From positions 160,695 to 224,438 of the forward strand of contig ML769467.1 of assembly GCA_009733575.1 (NCBI GenBank): a stretch of 63,744 nt of DNA, in the 5' to 3' direction. Below the pieces are notes generated by a model. It was not told the DNA's origin. It made no database searches and saw only the letters and a list, made by a program, of their open reading frames with translations. Shown piece after piece: positions 48,701 to 60,564 of the stretch; within the stretch, counting starts at the first letter, position 1, and the number at the start of each line of letters is the position of its first letter. The position numbers were made by a program, and so were the translations under genes. Source of the stretch: Gymnopus androsaceus JB14 (taxonomy: Eukaryota > Basidiomycota > Agaricomycetes > Agaricales > Omphalotaceae).

Positions 48701-51700
48701 GCTAACATGTACTCACGAGAGGAATCCACACCAGCAACTCTTGACACCGTGCCTACGCACTCAATAACATCTCCAGGCTCCAGTTCATGTCTTACCCTTC
48801 GGTGTTTATCTTCCGCGATGTCTTCGGCGAGTTGACGATCTGACCAACGATCTTAGTTGCTTCAAAAAGCATGAGCAAAGATACTCACCTTCCATGTCGG
48901 TGGAAGATATTTCATAAGACTCTGCCCAGGGCGGTACCTCGACCTGAGTTCCAGCGGAACCATCTTCAGTCCTCTGAAATCACGATATCATGGATACGAT
49001 GATGTTCCTCAGCACGAGCATTCAAAGATTTATTGTTTTCAGGTTCCAACTTGTTTCTGTTGATGAAGGGTAAGATTACATCGGGGACGGTCGACCGAGA
49101 CTTTACCTGATCCGATGAGGGCCTTCAGTCTCGTCCAGTCGCCATAAACGAGGTTCTACTTTAGCCCATAATCCACGTTCAGCAGTCAGCATCAATGTCC
49201 ATTCGTATAGACGAGAGACTTGTCGACGGTTTTCTCGGCTGCCAAAAGTCAGGATTAGCAATCTTTTTCAACCATGACGGTATCTCTTACAGATCCAAAA
49301 TATTCTTTCGTAGTCGTTTGCGCTCGGAAACCCGAATAGTTTTGCGCCATTCAGTCATTCTGGTAACAGTTTTGATGACGGTTCGTTCCCCGACCTGTAT
49401 GCTGAAACGAGCAGAGGCGATTCTCTGACCTACGGTCCGAGTATCTTGAACCAAACTGGGATCGATATTGGTCTTCTCAGCACTGGGGTTGAGTACAGCT
49501 TCAGCCAATTGTAGGATATCCGAGATCTATGTAAAGTAATCATGAATACGAAACGTTTACACAAGCCAAAAACAAACAAACCTCGCGTTTTTGACCACCA
49601 GCCACAGCATTATCTAGCGCCAAAGCAAGCCCAAAATGCGACAACTTGTCCAATATTCGAATGGTTCTCAGATTGACTTGTAAGGCATTTGAGACCTTTT
49701 GCACGAATGACTTGTAGGCTGCAATGAACAGCTGGGTGGTCTGTTGAGATTGAAAGACATGGCGGAATGTCCCACTGGAACTGTGAAGGCTCATGAGGTT
49801 TTCTGTAAGCTCTTCCATCGTAGATTCCGTAGTCCAGCTATAATGAGCTGGAGCTGAAGAAGATATGAGTCAGAAACGACACTATTCAACGACAGAAAAA
49901 GTTTACCGTCCGATTCCTCAATAACTTCACAGTTCCTGGCTACAGCACTCAGCCCCGCCTTCAACGCTGCGAGGATAACCGGGACCATCTGTGGACACAC
50001 GACGGCGTATTCACCAAGATCAGGGTTCCTCTCGCCGTTGGCCAGGAGACGACCAAGAAGAACATCAAACGCCACCTCGTTAACAGTAGGCCCCCAACAA
50101 GACGGCAACACCGTCTTGAGCACATTCCACCCAGTGATGAGCTCAAATTTGCGCAAGAACGAGATGGAGACGGAGACGCTGATACCGATAATCGGTGAAG
50201 GATTTGAGTCGCAACTAGAGGCGTGGGTTTGTCTCCGAGCAAAAGGAGACATATACGTGTGATGGGTAGAGCGGCGAACGAACTTTGTGTAGCAAGCAGG
50301 TATGCATAAGATCGATGTTAGGATGAGGAGCACTTGTTCAGCCTTTTCTCGACCGTCCTTGTAGTCGAAGCGTGAAATAATAGAGCGAGGGGAGCCGGCC
50401 GTAGCATCTATCGAGAACGTAGGTCAGTGTGGAAGCTTGATCGCAGGTGTAATGCTCACAGCCCGACCAACCGACCAAACTCACCTTCTTGCAAATTAGC
50501 AGCCAGATACGACACCAAAGGCTTGATAGCGTCGTCTTTTGTCCATAATGCATGAGCACTAGACCTTAAAGCATCCATCAGGAACGGCAGACAATCCTGC
50601 GGATACAAATCCGTCTGTATCACGAAAAGCAATCTCCTCACAAGCCCAATCTTGGCGAATCGTTGCTTGATGTTGAACCGATGGTATCGACTTCCGTCTA
50701 GTAGCGTTATAAAGTGTTCGAAATATACCCGTTGGATGTCTTTCCGCGCATGAGCCCATAGCTCAAAGTCTAGGGCTATAGCTCGGTATGCTACAATGTT
50801 GACGATAGTTGAGTGTCTGTAAGACCATCAGAAAATCGCTCAACACGAGGAAGGTAAGACGAACGAACTCGGGAGACCGAAAGTTTAGACCTAAAAACTC
50901 GAACAGAGTCTCGAAACTGGTCATGTTGATCATCTCCGCTTTCAAACGGAGGATGTCCGCAAGGATATCGTAGCCACCTGAATGACTGTCAGTACATACA
51001 TTTAAAATGTGCATTATGCAAACGCACGTAACCGCTCGATATCCTCAGAGTTCTGCCAACTGTTTTTCATACCATCGGTCAAAACACCAAGAGCGCGAGA
51101 GAGCTCGTGCTGAGTCTAGATAGAACATAAGAATTACGAACAAACACGATGAGGGAAAACGCACCTGTGCAACCTGAACCAACCTCAGCGCAACAGCTGC
51201 CCCGCCGACTCTCCAAAGCGTGTTATCCAAACATTTAGCCTTCATCACAAACACATCACCCTTTACAACAAACTCCCTCCTCGAAGATGCCTGATCAGTC
51301 TTTCCACCAGAACCATTCCCAAGACCACTTCCACCCAGAGCAGGAATACTACGACTAAACCCAGAGGCAACGCAGTTTAACGGACTGAGCGCAAAGATGA
51401 TTGCGGATTCTGGTAAGCCAATGCCGTCTTTTACAGCTTTAACGATAGAGGAGGAGACTTGGGACATCATTATCACCGAAGCTCCATTAGCGTTCGGTGA
51501 AAGTGGTGTAGCAGGGGGAGGACGTTGAGAGGCGGCAAGTTGGATATTGGAAAGGAACATATTGAGTGAAGTCGAAGCTTCATAAGTCAGGAACTTTGCT
51601 AAAGCGGGGTCTTGGAAACTTCCGAAATAACGAGGGCCAAGGTGATGGATGAACCGAGGGATGTCGTCCCCTGGAGGGGTGTTAGCAATGCTTCGATCTG

Positions 51701-53530
51701 GGAGACAGAACAACTCACCGAGTGGGAGAGCAATCATATAACAGGAAGCAAAGCACCAGCTCATAGTCACATCTTTCGAGTTGTCACCAATGATGTACTC
51801 AATCGCGGGTTGCGCTGATGTTGTGCTTGGCTTTGGATAAAACCAGTTCAAGGTGTCTGTAAGTACACCGTCAATGAACAGACCTATAGACATGGCATTA
51901 GGACAATGTTAATTATCGCGATCAACACGTACGAATACTCGGATTCGAGAACCGATCTCTTCCAGGGTAGTGTACCAGTGTAATATGCGTCCACTTGGCT
52001 CTTAAAATACGCGCTTGGGTGAATTCAACAGACTGTTTATTGCTAGCGGAGGAGAACTCCAGTTTTCCATCGTGCTGCAACCGCAGCGATAACAAATCTT
52101 CAGACATTCCCGACATGCGCGTGGAGAAGAGCATTTGAGATGTGCCCATTTGAGGTAGTTTGTCGATCCATAGCCATATCTAGAACGAGTTTAAAAAGCG
52201 ATTTGACAAAGGTTCAAAACATCATACACGTACCATGAATGTAAATCCAGTGACTGGCAGCGATTTTACGCCCTCTTGTGTGAGAAATAGCCCCGCCGAA
52301 GAGCGGAAAGAAAAGTGTTCCAGCCACCTTGACTTCATTCCAGCTCTAATCAACTCCAACAGGTCCATATCAAGCGTGCCGTCGTCTTTGATAGACCGTT
52401 GAAACATGCCTCGAGCGACAGAAGGTGAAGCGCCCATGTCTAGTAGCTTTCGAGCCAGTTTTAGCACCACGGTTTTTTCCTTCTTCTCCTGCACCTTGGG
52501 AAGATGCTCCAGTAGAGGCTGAATAACTTCCGGCACGCTGAGTATAGCACGGTTGCGATGGTTTAGCCCCGCAAGGAGCTCGAAAAGTTTAAGAATCGCG
52601 TATGATTTTGGAGCAGAGTTCCAAAGGAGATATATTGCCTCGGGGCGGTGAACAGTCGCATAGGCAAGTCTAGGACCGAATTCATGGAGAGTCGCGTCTA
52701 TCCCGTCGAAGTCTGTGTGAAGACGAAAGCTGCAGAATATGCGGGAAACGGAGAAACTCGGAGAGCGCAAAGGAGAAGAGAAATCCGAGGGTTTCGTCGA
52801 GGGTCTTTGGGTTGGAGAAAAGTCCATGCAGAGCGCTGGCTAGAGAGTCGTAACCGACGCATGTGATGAAATATTCTGTATTTTCTGCATGATCGTACAT
52901 GGCATCCGAGGTCACGGTAAACACCAGTCGTGTGCATTCAATCACGTCCGCAAGCACTTGGTCCTCAGGCTCAACGACTGGGCCAGAATTAGACTGGTAA
53001 ACAGTCGAGAGCACGCTGATGAGAACTAGAAATCCATCGAGCTCACGGAAAACGTCCTTTGTTTGAGATTCCTGAAGCAAAATTCTTTGGATTTCGGCCA
53101 ATACCTGTTTAACTCGGTTTCAATGCCTTCGATACAGAAAGTATATTGGACATACCTCCATCTGGCCCTTTCTGGTATCTGCCTGCTTCAAATTTTCGAC
53201 AGAATTCCTCATGAGTTCTATGAGAACATCCCTCGCGAAAGTCCTCCGGTGCCAGCTCATCTTCATCGTCAGGTATTGGAGGAGGAGTAATAGTCGCGGT
53301 GCGCGGGGATAAGTCGAATCTAGCGCGTAAGGGAGTAAGAAGAGTTTTGAACATTATTGAGCCTACTAGCGCATACTGGTCCAGTAGTGGTAGTGGCGGT
53401 CCAGGGAAGAGTTTGATACGTCCAAGTCTTAATCTAACAGTTGGTAACTTGCTAACTTGAGCTAGTAGCACTGCCACAACTTCCCTTTTGATTCCAACAG
53501 TCATCAGCCGCATCAGCTCGGAAATCACTG
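45774..53530 (-). CDS. BEACH-WD40 protein (beige/LvsA/Alfy-type)
   Basis: A long multi-exon gene read leftwards. From the N-terminal side: helical armadillo-like segments (53528-52230), a concanavalin/laminin-G-like segment ([38 protein letters not shown], ~52100-51930), more helical sequence to ~49500, a PH-BEACH part ([25 protein letters not shown] at ~48650-48570), the BEACH domain (FPVFPWVLQDY-type region ~47900, [25 protein letters not shown] at ~47660, DLIWGHKQ at ~47175) and WD40 repeats ([19 protein letters not shown] at ~46530; [32 protein letters not shown]), stop TAG at 45774. Such scaffolds act in membrane trafficking, vacuole/autophagy and vesicle fusion. The true N-terminus is unresolved; an acceptor-like AG precedes 53545, so an upstream exon could exist. 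Dozens of short introns. Confidence 0.82.
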
Positions 53531-53943
53531 ATCGAGTCTGTATCTCTTAAAACATATAGAAGAATTCAATATTCGCTTCGGACTCGTGCAGCCAAGTCAT
53601 TTACAGCTAAGCCCCGGCTCTAAATCGTCGACGACTAGCCATGCCAATGCCATCTGTTTTCGTGATTCCAACAGCGTTTCATTGCCAGCAAATCCATCAG
53701 TAACTTTCTCTCTTGTTCTCCTCTTAATAAGTTAATATTATCCTGGAAACCAACCGTTACCGGTCGGTCAATTGAATCCTCTCATTGTGCACGCGTTCAA
53801 GCTATGGTATCCAGATTTCACTACTCATATCTGTGGCAGGGGCTGTCTCTGTCTTCATGGAGGGACTATGCTTCCTACTTTGGCTTCTCCAAGCTCAACG
53901 TCCGTTTTCGCCAATCCAACAATGTAAATAATAGAGACACTGA

Positions 53944-54043
53944 GGCGCTGTAGTCAAGTGGTTACAGCCACAGATCAGGATTTCACTGCTGGCTAGTCAT
54001 CTGTTCGTCAATGAAGGCGTCGGTTTAAATCCTGCTGGCGTCG
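53944..54043 (+). tRNA. tRNA-Leu(CAG) with a ~20-nt intron
   Basis: GGCGCTG (53944-53950) pairs with TGGCGTC at the 3' end (with G-U pairs), followed by G73. D-arm has GTGGTTA. CACAG / CTGT(T) forms the anticodon stem with loop AT-CAG-G; anticodon CAG at 53976-53978. An intron of about 20 nt follows position 37 and contains CTG, able to pair with the anticodon. A long variable arm (CGTC...GGCG) is characteristic of Leu/Ser tRNAs. T-loop is GGTTTAAATCC (usual C56 changed to T), so it could be weakened. Confidence 0.65.
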
Positions 54044-54559
54044 TAGGTGCTTCTGATAGGTTGTTTTTTCATTGCACCAAACTTTTGCAACTTCTTTTCA
54101 TACAACTGAACTGAAATCAGCTACGTATTCTGACCCACGTCGATTTTTTCGGCTGGCAGCCTCTTAATCTCTCATCACCTATGCGACAGATCAAGTTCCT
54201 GCACCTTGATCTGGGACTGCCATCCATTAATGGGATTGTTAAAGGATCGTTGATGGGCGCAGTTACCAGTATCATCTCCTGACAATTAATATAAGTCACT
54301 CGTAAAGCTTCAACCTACTGTACTCAAGCGAGCATTAAACATCGGAGGCTCGATGGTGACCGTATCAAGCTGACTCGTACACAGTTGGTACACAGCATAG
54401 GTGAGCTTCGTCAGTTAATCTGCTAATAACAGGAGCATATTTAAAAGCAGCGGAGACAACTCAACCCTAGGTTTCCCCTCAACTTGCTGGTCAAGTGCTC
54501 GTAAGTCAACTTGGTTTTGCTAGCGCTCTTTCATGATCACAGTACTTTCAATAATTTTA

Positions 54560-55079
54560 GTTGACGATTTTTTCACGGCTTCAACCTCTCTATTGCGGCC
54601 TTTGGCGGTTTGGCCATTTTCTCCACTGTCTTCGCTGTATGTACAGCCCCTCTGGGTGTAAATATGACCTTGAAGCTTATTGAATCACGCTTACAAGCCT
54701 GGCATGTCCATAGATTGACTCGACCATACACACTCAGACTGACCGTCCCGCCAATGATCCTCAAATTCTTCATACAAAGTACCACTCCACACTCACAATC
54801 CCCTTTCCCAACACCGAGAGCCTCAATACAAACCTACCGCCGGGCATGCCCATCCACAAAGAGACCCGATGCACTCGAGATCAGTTCCTAGCATCCAAAA
54901 CCATTGCGATAGATTTCTTGAATTCAGCCGACATCAAGGAAAAGCTCAAGCTTCAAGGCGACCCCGAGTTCATTGTGGATGAGGATAAAGGGTGTGAATG
55001 GTTAAAAGGCCCAATACCATTTCAATTTGTTGTGACAGCTTATGAAGGAGGTGTTGAACAGGAGCCTGGGGATGCTTGA
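54560..55079 (+). pseudogene. remnant of a secreted-protein gene
   Basis: A leader-like stretch (RFFHGFNLSIAAFGGLAIFSTVFA, no ATG in frame at the expected place) ends at a GT donor near 54640; an acceptor at ~54712 leads to a frame open from 54713 to 55079 (IDSTIHTQTDRPANDPQ, later RCTRDQFLASKTIAIDFLNSADIKEKL). The leader resembles that of the 3877 gene, with an intron in the same place. The last ~60 bp overlap the transportin fragment on the other strand, so the original 3' end appears replaced. Confidence 0.4.
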
Positions 55080-55533
55080 GCCAAATCATGAGTAAATTTG
55101 GTAGATTTGGTTGACTCTGGGTGATGAGAGGCTTGAGTGCCATGTTGAGGCCTTGAGTAAGACCCGATAGTAGGTCCAGGGCAATGACAAGGGAAAAACT
55201 TGTCCAGTTCATCAAGATCTGGATTCTGCTGGAATTGTCGATATTGCAAGAGCAATGTATGAATGATGGTGCAACATCTTTCAAAGACTGGGGGTGCATA
55301 TGGCAGGAAAGAATGGCCCATTACAATTGTAACTGAAGATTGACATCATCATCTTTAAGCTTGGCCCAGTGGTTGATGAGTGGTGGCATGATAATTTCAA
55401 TATTGGTGGGATTGGAAGGCTCTTGTCCAACAGCATCAGCCAATGTCCCAATAACATCATAAAGTATCAACATGGGAGGTAAAAAAAGAATATAAAGGGA
55501 TTGTTTGTATTTCAATGCAATATAAAAACTCAA
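55020..55533 (-). pseudogene. captured/relic fragment of transportin (Kap104/TNPO1-like importin)
   Basis: Minus-strand blocks: LYDVIGTLADAVG, NIEIIMPPLINHWAKLKDDD, then (new frame) GHSFLPYAPPVFERCC, QQNPDLDE, and (another frame) VALDLLSGLTQGLNMALKPLI (here IALDLL), NLLMIWLKHPQAPVQH. These follow HEAT repeats of transportin, the import receptor for PY-NLS cargo. At least two frameshifts and truncation at both ends mark it as a pseudogene fragment of ~150 residues out of ~900. Confidence 0.65.
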
Positions 55534-56277
55534 GCAATGGATGCTCTTAACAAGAACCTAAAATTCAGTGCTACATGCTACAGAAAGACATAGAACCAAC
55601 TGCAAACATTCCTTCCCTCTGTAGTAACTGTCCACCATTGACTAGATGTTCAAAATAAGTACCAGGATAGTGCCCTGAAGCAGTGAACTCACCAAAGCAA
55701 AAGCATATGAACATGCAGCAGGTGACAGTATGGCTAAGTACTGAGAGTTCCGCAAAGCACCAGATTTTCTGCCACTGTGAGGCCCCAATGTCTTCCAGTT
55801 CCACTGAGCAGCTGATCAGGAATCAATGGTCTGCATATCATCAACTGCTTGTTGGCAGAACATTGACCAATAATCTTCAGTTTTGTTTTACAGCTGAGAG
55901 AAATAATTAATTTTGGGCATGAAAGGGGAAAAATTACAATTTTTTTCATGGGCTGGACATTGGAATCTTCTCCAGAAGGAAAACTATTGTCAAAAGAGAT
56001 TATTCCCACATAATTTCATGGATGGGATATCTATTGTGAAAGGGATTTTTTCTGCGCCATGAAAGGCAGTATATTCCAAAACTATTGCTGGGCATGAAAT
56101 TGACTGTAAAAGGTATAAGTTCCAAAAATATTTCCAAGTCCCAATAAAGGTCCTTTCTGGATCAAGAAATTCACTGTGAAAGGCTATCTTTCCTCTAACT
56201 TTTCTCAATCATTTTCCAGATCTACATAAACAGGGCAGACCCTGGTGAAGCAGAACACATATCACTAGCCCAAGCTA
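55534..56277. other. uncharacterised stretch with repeated CATGAAAGG-type words
   Basis: No gene supported. From 55915 to 56200 phrases such as GGCATGAAA, TGTGAAAGG and CATGAAAGGCAG recur irregularly. Could be the decayed interior of the copia element whose RNase H end follows. Confidence 0.35.
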
Positions 56278-56577
56278 GCCAACAAGTGGTCTGGATGGCA
56301 TCATTTCTTGCTGAGGTTGATCTGGAGCAGGAGGGACCAGTGGAACTGCTTGGGGACAATGAAAGGGCCAACAGCTTGAATGAGAACAACATGCACTAGT
56401 CAAACATATAGATGTATGCCACCACCATATCAGGGAGAAAGTTGCAGATGGAGACATCATAGTGAAAGGGATTTGGTCTGCAGAAAACTTAGGGAATTTG
56501 TTCACAAAACCACTTGCAGGCCCAACACACTCAAAGTTAGTTAGGAAGCTTGGGCTAGACTGTATGGAGTAGGGGGT
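56278..56577 (+). pseudogene. copia (Ty1-like) RNase H C-terminal relic
   Basis: Plus-strand reading across frames gives QQVVWMASFLAEVDL, LLGDNERANSLNENNMH, HIDVCHHHIREKVADGDI, IVKGIWSAENLGNLFTKPLAG and LVRKLGLD, the standard end of copia pol (A..E..WL..LL.EL, DN..A..L..N, H.R.KHID....HHIRE.V, FTKPL). A frameshift separates the first two blocks from the rest and the QTH..R part is damaged. It is followed by a purine stretch (AGTAGGGGG) and an LTR. Confidence 0.7.
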
Positions 56578-56955
56578 TGTTGGAGTAAGTACTCCGAATG
56601 ATACCCTATGCTTTGATTTTCCCATTCTAGATATTTACACATTTATTTTTCCGGTTTTGTGGTTTTGGCTTACCTACATTGATCATATGATCAACATATA
56701 TATCCAGCCTACAGACTTTTATTCCCTCAGTTGTACTGTATCTTGTATGTCCAACTGAGGTGAGATCTTCTTTACTTATCTACTGACCTGATACTTACAT
56801 TTACCTAGATTATATTTGTTTACAGGTACAGTATTAGTTGTGCTGTATCTCATATGTCCAACTGAGATTATATTTGTTTACAGGTCTATGGTTGTGCTAA
56901 ATGGAACTTGTTCCTTGCATCCTGATAGTGGTCCATTGTTACTGTTATGGGTAGA
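56578..56955 (+). repeat. copia 3' LTR (right boundary approximate)
   Basis: Starts TGTTGGAGTAAGTACTCC directly after the purine tract and RNase H relic. Includes a partial tandem duplication in which TGTATCT..TATGTCCAACTGAG and ATTATATTTGTTTACAGG each occur twice. The end is not defined because no 5' LTR is in view. Confidence 0.5.
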
Positions 56956-57000
56956 AAAAAGGTATTGAGACTGATAGTAGAAGAGAATATATAGAAGACA

Positions 57001-57278
57001 CATCAGCAAAAATGCTCTGGACCTGCATTAGCCTGGGAAAACTGAGGCTACCCCTAGAGGCTGACCTGAGATAGCCTGAGATAGCCTGGGTAGCCTGGGT
57101 AGCCTGGGTGACCCAGGGTACCCAGGGTACCTGAGGGTACCTGAGGTTAGTCTAGATTAGCCTCTAGGGTTAATCTAGGCTATCCAGTAGGGCTAATCTA
57201 GGCTATCCTGTGAGGCTAATCTAGGCTACCCCTGGTTAGATATATTATCAGGCTCATTTTAGGCACTTTTTGTAGTTA
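57001..57278. mobile_element. MITE D3 (CATCAG family, CCTGGGTAGCCTGGG units)
   Basis: Starts CATCAGCAAAAATGCTC. Body made of short repeats: GATAGCCTGA, GTAGCCTGGG, ACCCAGGGT and TCTAGGCTA/TAATCTAGG. The right end is degenerate (AGGCACTTTTTGTAG at about 57262-57276), so no target duplication can be read. Confidence 0.6.
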
Positions 57279-57444
57279 CCTCTTTTGCACAGACTTCAAT
57301 GAATACTAGTAGTAATATTGCATCTACTCTACTACTGGCAACACTAGTACTAAATAGTCAAAGCAAAACCCAAAGTTGCGTTGATGCTGCCACATTCGCA
57401 GTCCCACCATTCACTTTTAATGCCACAAAAGAGTAGAAAAATAA

Positions 57445-57554
57445 TGCCTCAGAAGGGAATCGAACCCATGTCACCTGCTCTCACATTCGACAGCGTTGAC
57501 AGCGTTGACAGTAATTAATTGAACCAGGTATCATAACCTCTACACCACTGAGGC
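57445..57554 (-). tRNA. intron-containing tRNA or tRNA pseudogene, anticodon ambiguous
   Basis: Read leftward: acceptor GCCTCAG pairs perfectly with CTGAGGC, A73. D-arm GTGGTGTAGAGGTTA, T-arm GGGTTCGATTCCC (B box intact). The anticodon stem is interrupted by a ~40-nt intron-like insert. By position numbering the loop reads TT-CAA; an alternative with a perfect 5-bp stem (ACCTG/CAGGT) gives TCA. The variable loop is short, not Leu-type. The insert contains the 9-mer GTCAACGCT twice in tandem. Body resembles Glu/Val-class tRNAs. Confidence 0.5.
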
Positions 57555-57770
57555 ACGTTTAGGAGTAGTGACATTAGCGTTACGTATCTTGACCCTTGAG
57601 ACGTTCATCATGGTCTGCAGCGCGACTAGCTCTCCAGCGCATATGTATTGTTGTCCCTGTAATAAATAAGTAAGAAAATGGCAACAGAAAAATAGACCAC
57701 ATACCTCAACATTAGTTAACAATCTCCAAAAGAGTTCCAGTGAGCTGAGAAATAGTATCAACTACCTCTC

Positions 57771-59610
57771 TCAAAGCTCTTTGGAGATTAGGCTCGGATT
57801 GACCGCGCACATAGCGTAGTTGGAACAGTTTTCCAAATCACGTTCGACAGTGCGCTGCATCGTAATTCCACGATAAAAGACGATATCGACAAGAGCAGAT
57901 ATGGCAAGAACATCGGTGATAGACGCCAAAGCAGAATATTCACCGAGGGAGTGACCAGCAAACGCACAGTCGGTCTGGACAAACCCTTTGGCCCGCATGT
58001 CTTCGAATGCCGCCTTCTCGGTAACGACGAGTGCGATCTGAGCAAAGAGTACACCATTACGGTGGTTGAAGGTGTACTTGGGAGTAAGAATGACAATGTC
58101 CGCAAAGAGGGGGAGGGTCTTGACATGCCCGTCCTTATCAGTATCGTAGGACATCTCCATGTAGCGTTGGCGGATGGCCTGCCCTTTGATACCACCGAAA
58201 TGGATAGTCTTGTCCTTTGGGTTGTCCTTGACATTTTCGACAATGGAGAATCCATATACCGCACGACGATGTTCGTCAGCACCGTCCCAGACAGCACGAG
58301 CAGCGGGAGAGGTGTTGTAGAGATCCATACCCATACCAGGCTCCTGCGATCCTTGTCCGTTAAAGACGTAGGAAGTCGTAGTTTGAGAAACCTCCACTGA
58401 ACCCTCCAAGACCTTCTCGCCGGAAGAGTTTACAGTCTCGACCTTGGCGACAATGTTGCCATCTCGCATACCGAGATGGCATATGTTGACCGTAAACTCC
58501 TCTCCGGGAAGAACCATTCTGACAAAGGAATCGTACCTAAAGAAAAAAGGTGATATTCAGCATCGAATACATGGAAAAAGACTTGAGACTCACGAAAGTA
58601 CACGTTCCGGATGTTCCTTTGCAACAACGTTCTAATTGTATCGACGGGTAGCAGCACTGGACCATAAGCCATGCGTAATCATACCAGGCAGACCCGCATA
58701 GCAGGAGAAGTATGGGTTGATGTGGATTGGGTTGGAATCGCCCAAAACGCCAGAGTAGGGTTCGTTAGTGAGGAGTGCGGAGAAAGAAGTAGAACCCTCC
58801 ATGCTGGTGAGGGTATAGCCTTCGTTGGCAAGGGGGACAGTAAGACCTTGAACAACACCGTGCCTCTGAAGGTAAGAAACAACGGGATTTCCATGTGCAT
58901 CGTCCGCCTGGAAGTCAACAGATCCAACCTTGTGGAAATTCTTCAACTGATCTTGGATGAAGATGTCGCCAGTAACCAAAAGCTCGTAGAAGGAGACCCA
59001 ATCCTTGAACGAAACCTTGGACTGCAATTGGAAGACAAGGGGAAGTCCAGGGGTGAGAGATCGGGATTCATCTTCCCACTCAAACCAAGGGACGATGTAG
59101 TCTGGTTCCTCAGTCAACTCGAAGGTGTTTGGGAAGTCGGTGAAGAAAGGAATGCAGAAACAACTTTGACAACGGGCTTTCCATCGCGATAGACGTGGCC
59201 CTTAACCTTGACGACTTTCCCAGGCGCAACCAACTCAGACTTGTCGTTGATACCGTCGATCTCGCAGCCGTTCTCTGGAATTCCGGCAAAGGGAAGAATG
59301 AAGTCGAGATCCATTCCAAGAGTGGTGTGAATGAAGTCAAAGAGGGCTCTTTGAGCCCTGGTTGAAAGGTACAACGGTAAGAGCAGATCCATGACTTTCA
59401 AAGGTCTGGGAAATCAACTGGTGGTATTCAACCGGGGAGTGGTCGTAGCGGGAGGTGGTGATGACAACGTGCGCGCCACCAGAGACCAAACCCTCGACGA
59501 TTTTGACACCAATCGAGCTTTTACCAGCTCTGATGAGCAAGATATTCTTATGCTTGACAGTCGTTCCCGCCTTGAGGGCTTGCGATTGCTATTCGAGTTC
59601 ATTTTGCAAA
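57771..59610 (-). pseudogene. chimera of fatty acid synthase alpha (KR) and beta (DH-MPT) fragments
   Basis: 5' part (about 59610-59235): [47 protein letters not shown], then after a frameshift [30 protein letters not shown]. This is the ketoreductase of FAS alpha (Fas2). Without a break it continues [28 protein letters not shown], then SNPIHINPYFS.YAGLPGMITHG-WSSAATR (hot-dog dehydratase), VNICHLGMRDGNIVAKVETVN, VFNGQGSQEPGMGMDLY and FAGHSLGEYSALAS, with the malonyl/palmitoyl transferase Ser motif GHSLG. Those belong to FAS beta (Fas1). KR-to-DH is not the natural order in either subunit or in fused FAS. A TAG precedes the KR part (59589 area), and the MPT is cut at 57771. Confidence 0.78.
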
Positions 59611-59989
59611 CTAGTAGCATTGAGAAACACGTCGGTATAAAGTTAAGAGATGAGAATGCGAAAACTCACCATAGCCATGAACAATCTTCGCTTTCTAATT
59701 CCTTATGCTTCTGCCGGTTTTTGCTCCCCTGCTCCTTTACTTGAGTTCCTTTTCCATCGATTGCTGGCGTTCTAAAGAGAGTAGAGCCGGAATGATATGA
59801 CAGTTGCGGACAAAACGTGGGCGCTTATGATTCGGAACATAGTACTATAACATTGAACAATTCCAAGCTACTTCACAATAATTAATAGCAGAGAATCGAA
59901 AATGCATGATAGTTCCGGATGCCTGGCAGATAGAAATCAGCAACAAAAACATTGGATACCAGCAAAAGCACTGACTGATACATGATCAA

Positions 59990-60441
59990 AGATACACTAC
60001 TCCAGCGAGACGGGGCTTGTAAAAGCGGAAGTCCTTCTTGAAACGTGCGGTCCCGAAAAGCTCTGTCTTCCTGTCGCCATAGAAATGAACTGTAAAGACA
60101 GCGTCTTCTCCGTATTTTTTACAGAAGACTCGAATCGTAAAATGATTGTGGTTGCGAGTCCCAGCAGCACTGAAAAGTTCCATTAATGATATGAATTGAA
60201 TGCAATGAAAGGAAGACATGCACAAATACCCAATGAAATTCATTGTACGATTTTAATCCCGTCTGCGACGCCACTCGATGTATGATGCATTGAAGACATA
60301 GCGGGTGAAGAACTTTAGCCTTGGCTTTCCCGGACCAATATACGAAGGCCTGAAGATAAAAGAGAGCTCAGTTGAGCAGCAGATTTCCGGGGCATTGACT
60401 AACTTTTGAGACCACAGCAAGATTATCTTTGTCACTCATCA
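59990..60441 (-). CDS. possible small hypothetical gene
   Basis: ATG at 60439 region (MSDKDNLAVVSK), a GT donor, then two candidate exons; the last reads NHNHFTIRVFCKKYGEDAVFTVHFYGDRKTELFGTARFKKDFRFY and stops at about 59990. Two alternative frames are possible for the middle exon (one with GPGKPRLKFFTRYVFNASYIEWRRRR). No recognised domain. Between 59611 and 59989 I see only AT-rich sequence. Confidence 0.35.
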
Positions 60442-60564
60442 TGTAGTAGGCTCAGCTGAGTATTTGAGAAAGAGAGTTGGGCTAAGTAGTTCAGAAGGAG
60501 CCTGGTGAGCGACTAAGAAATTGGCGCCGTAATCCTTATCTGCACTCACCGTGACTCGCGACTA

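Noticed and set aside
58671..59192. Plus-strand 173-residue ORF
   Set aside because: Antisense of the FAS dehydratase segment.
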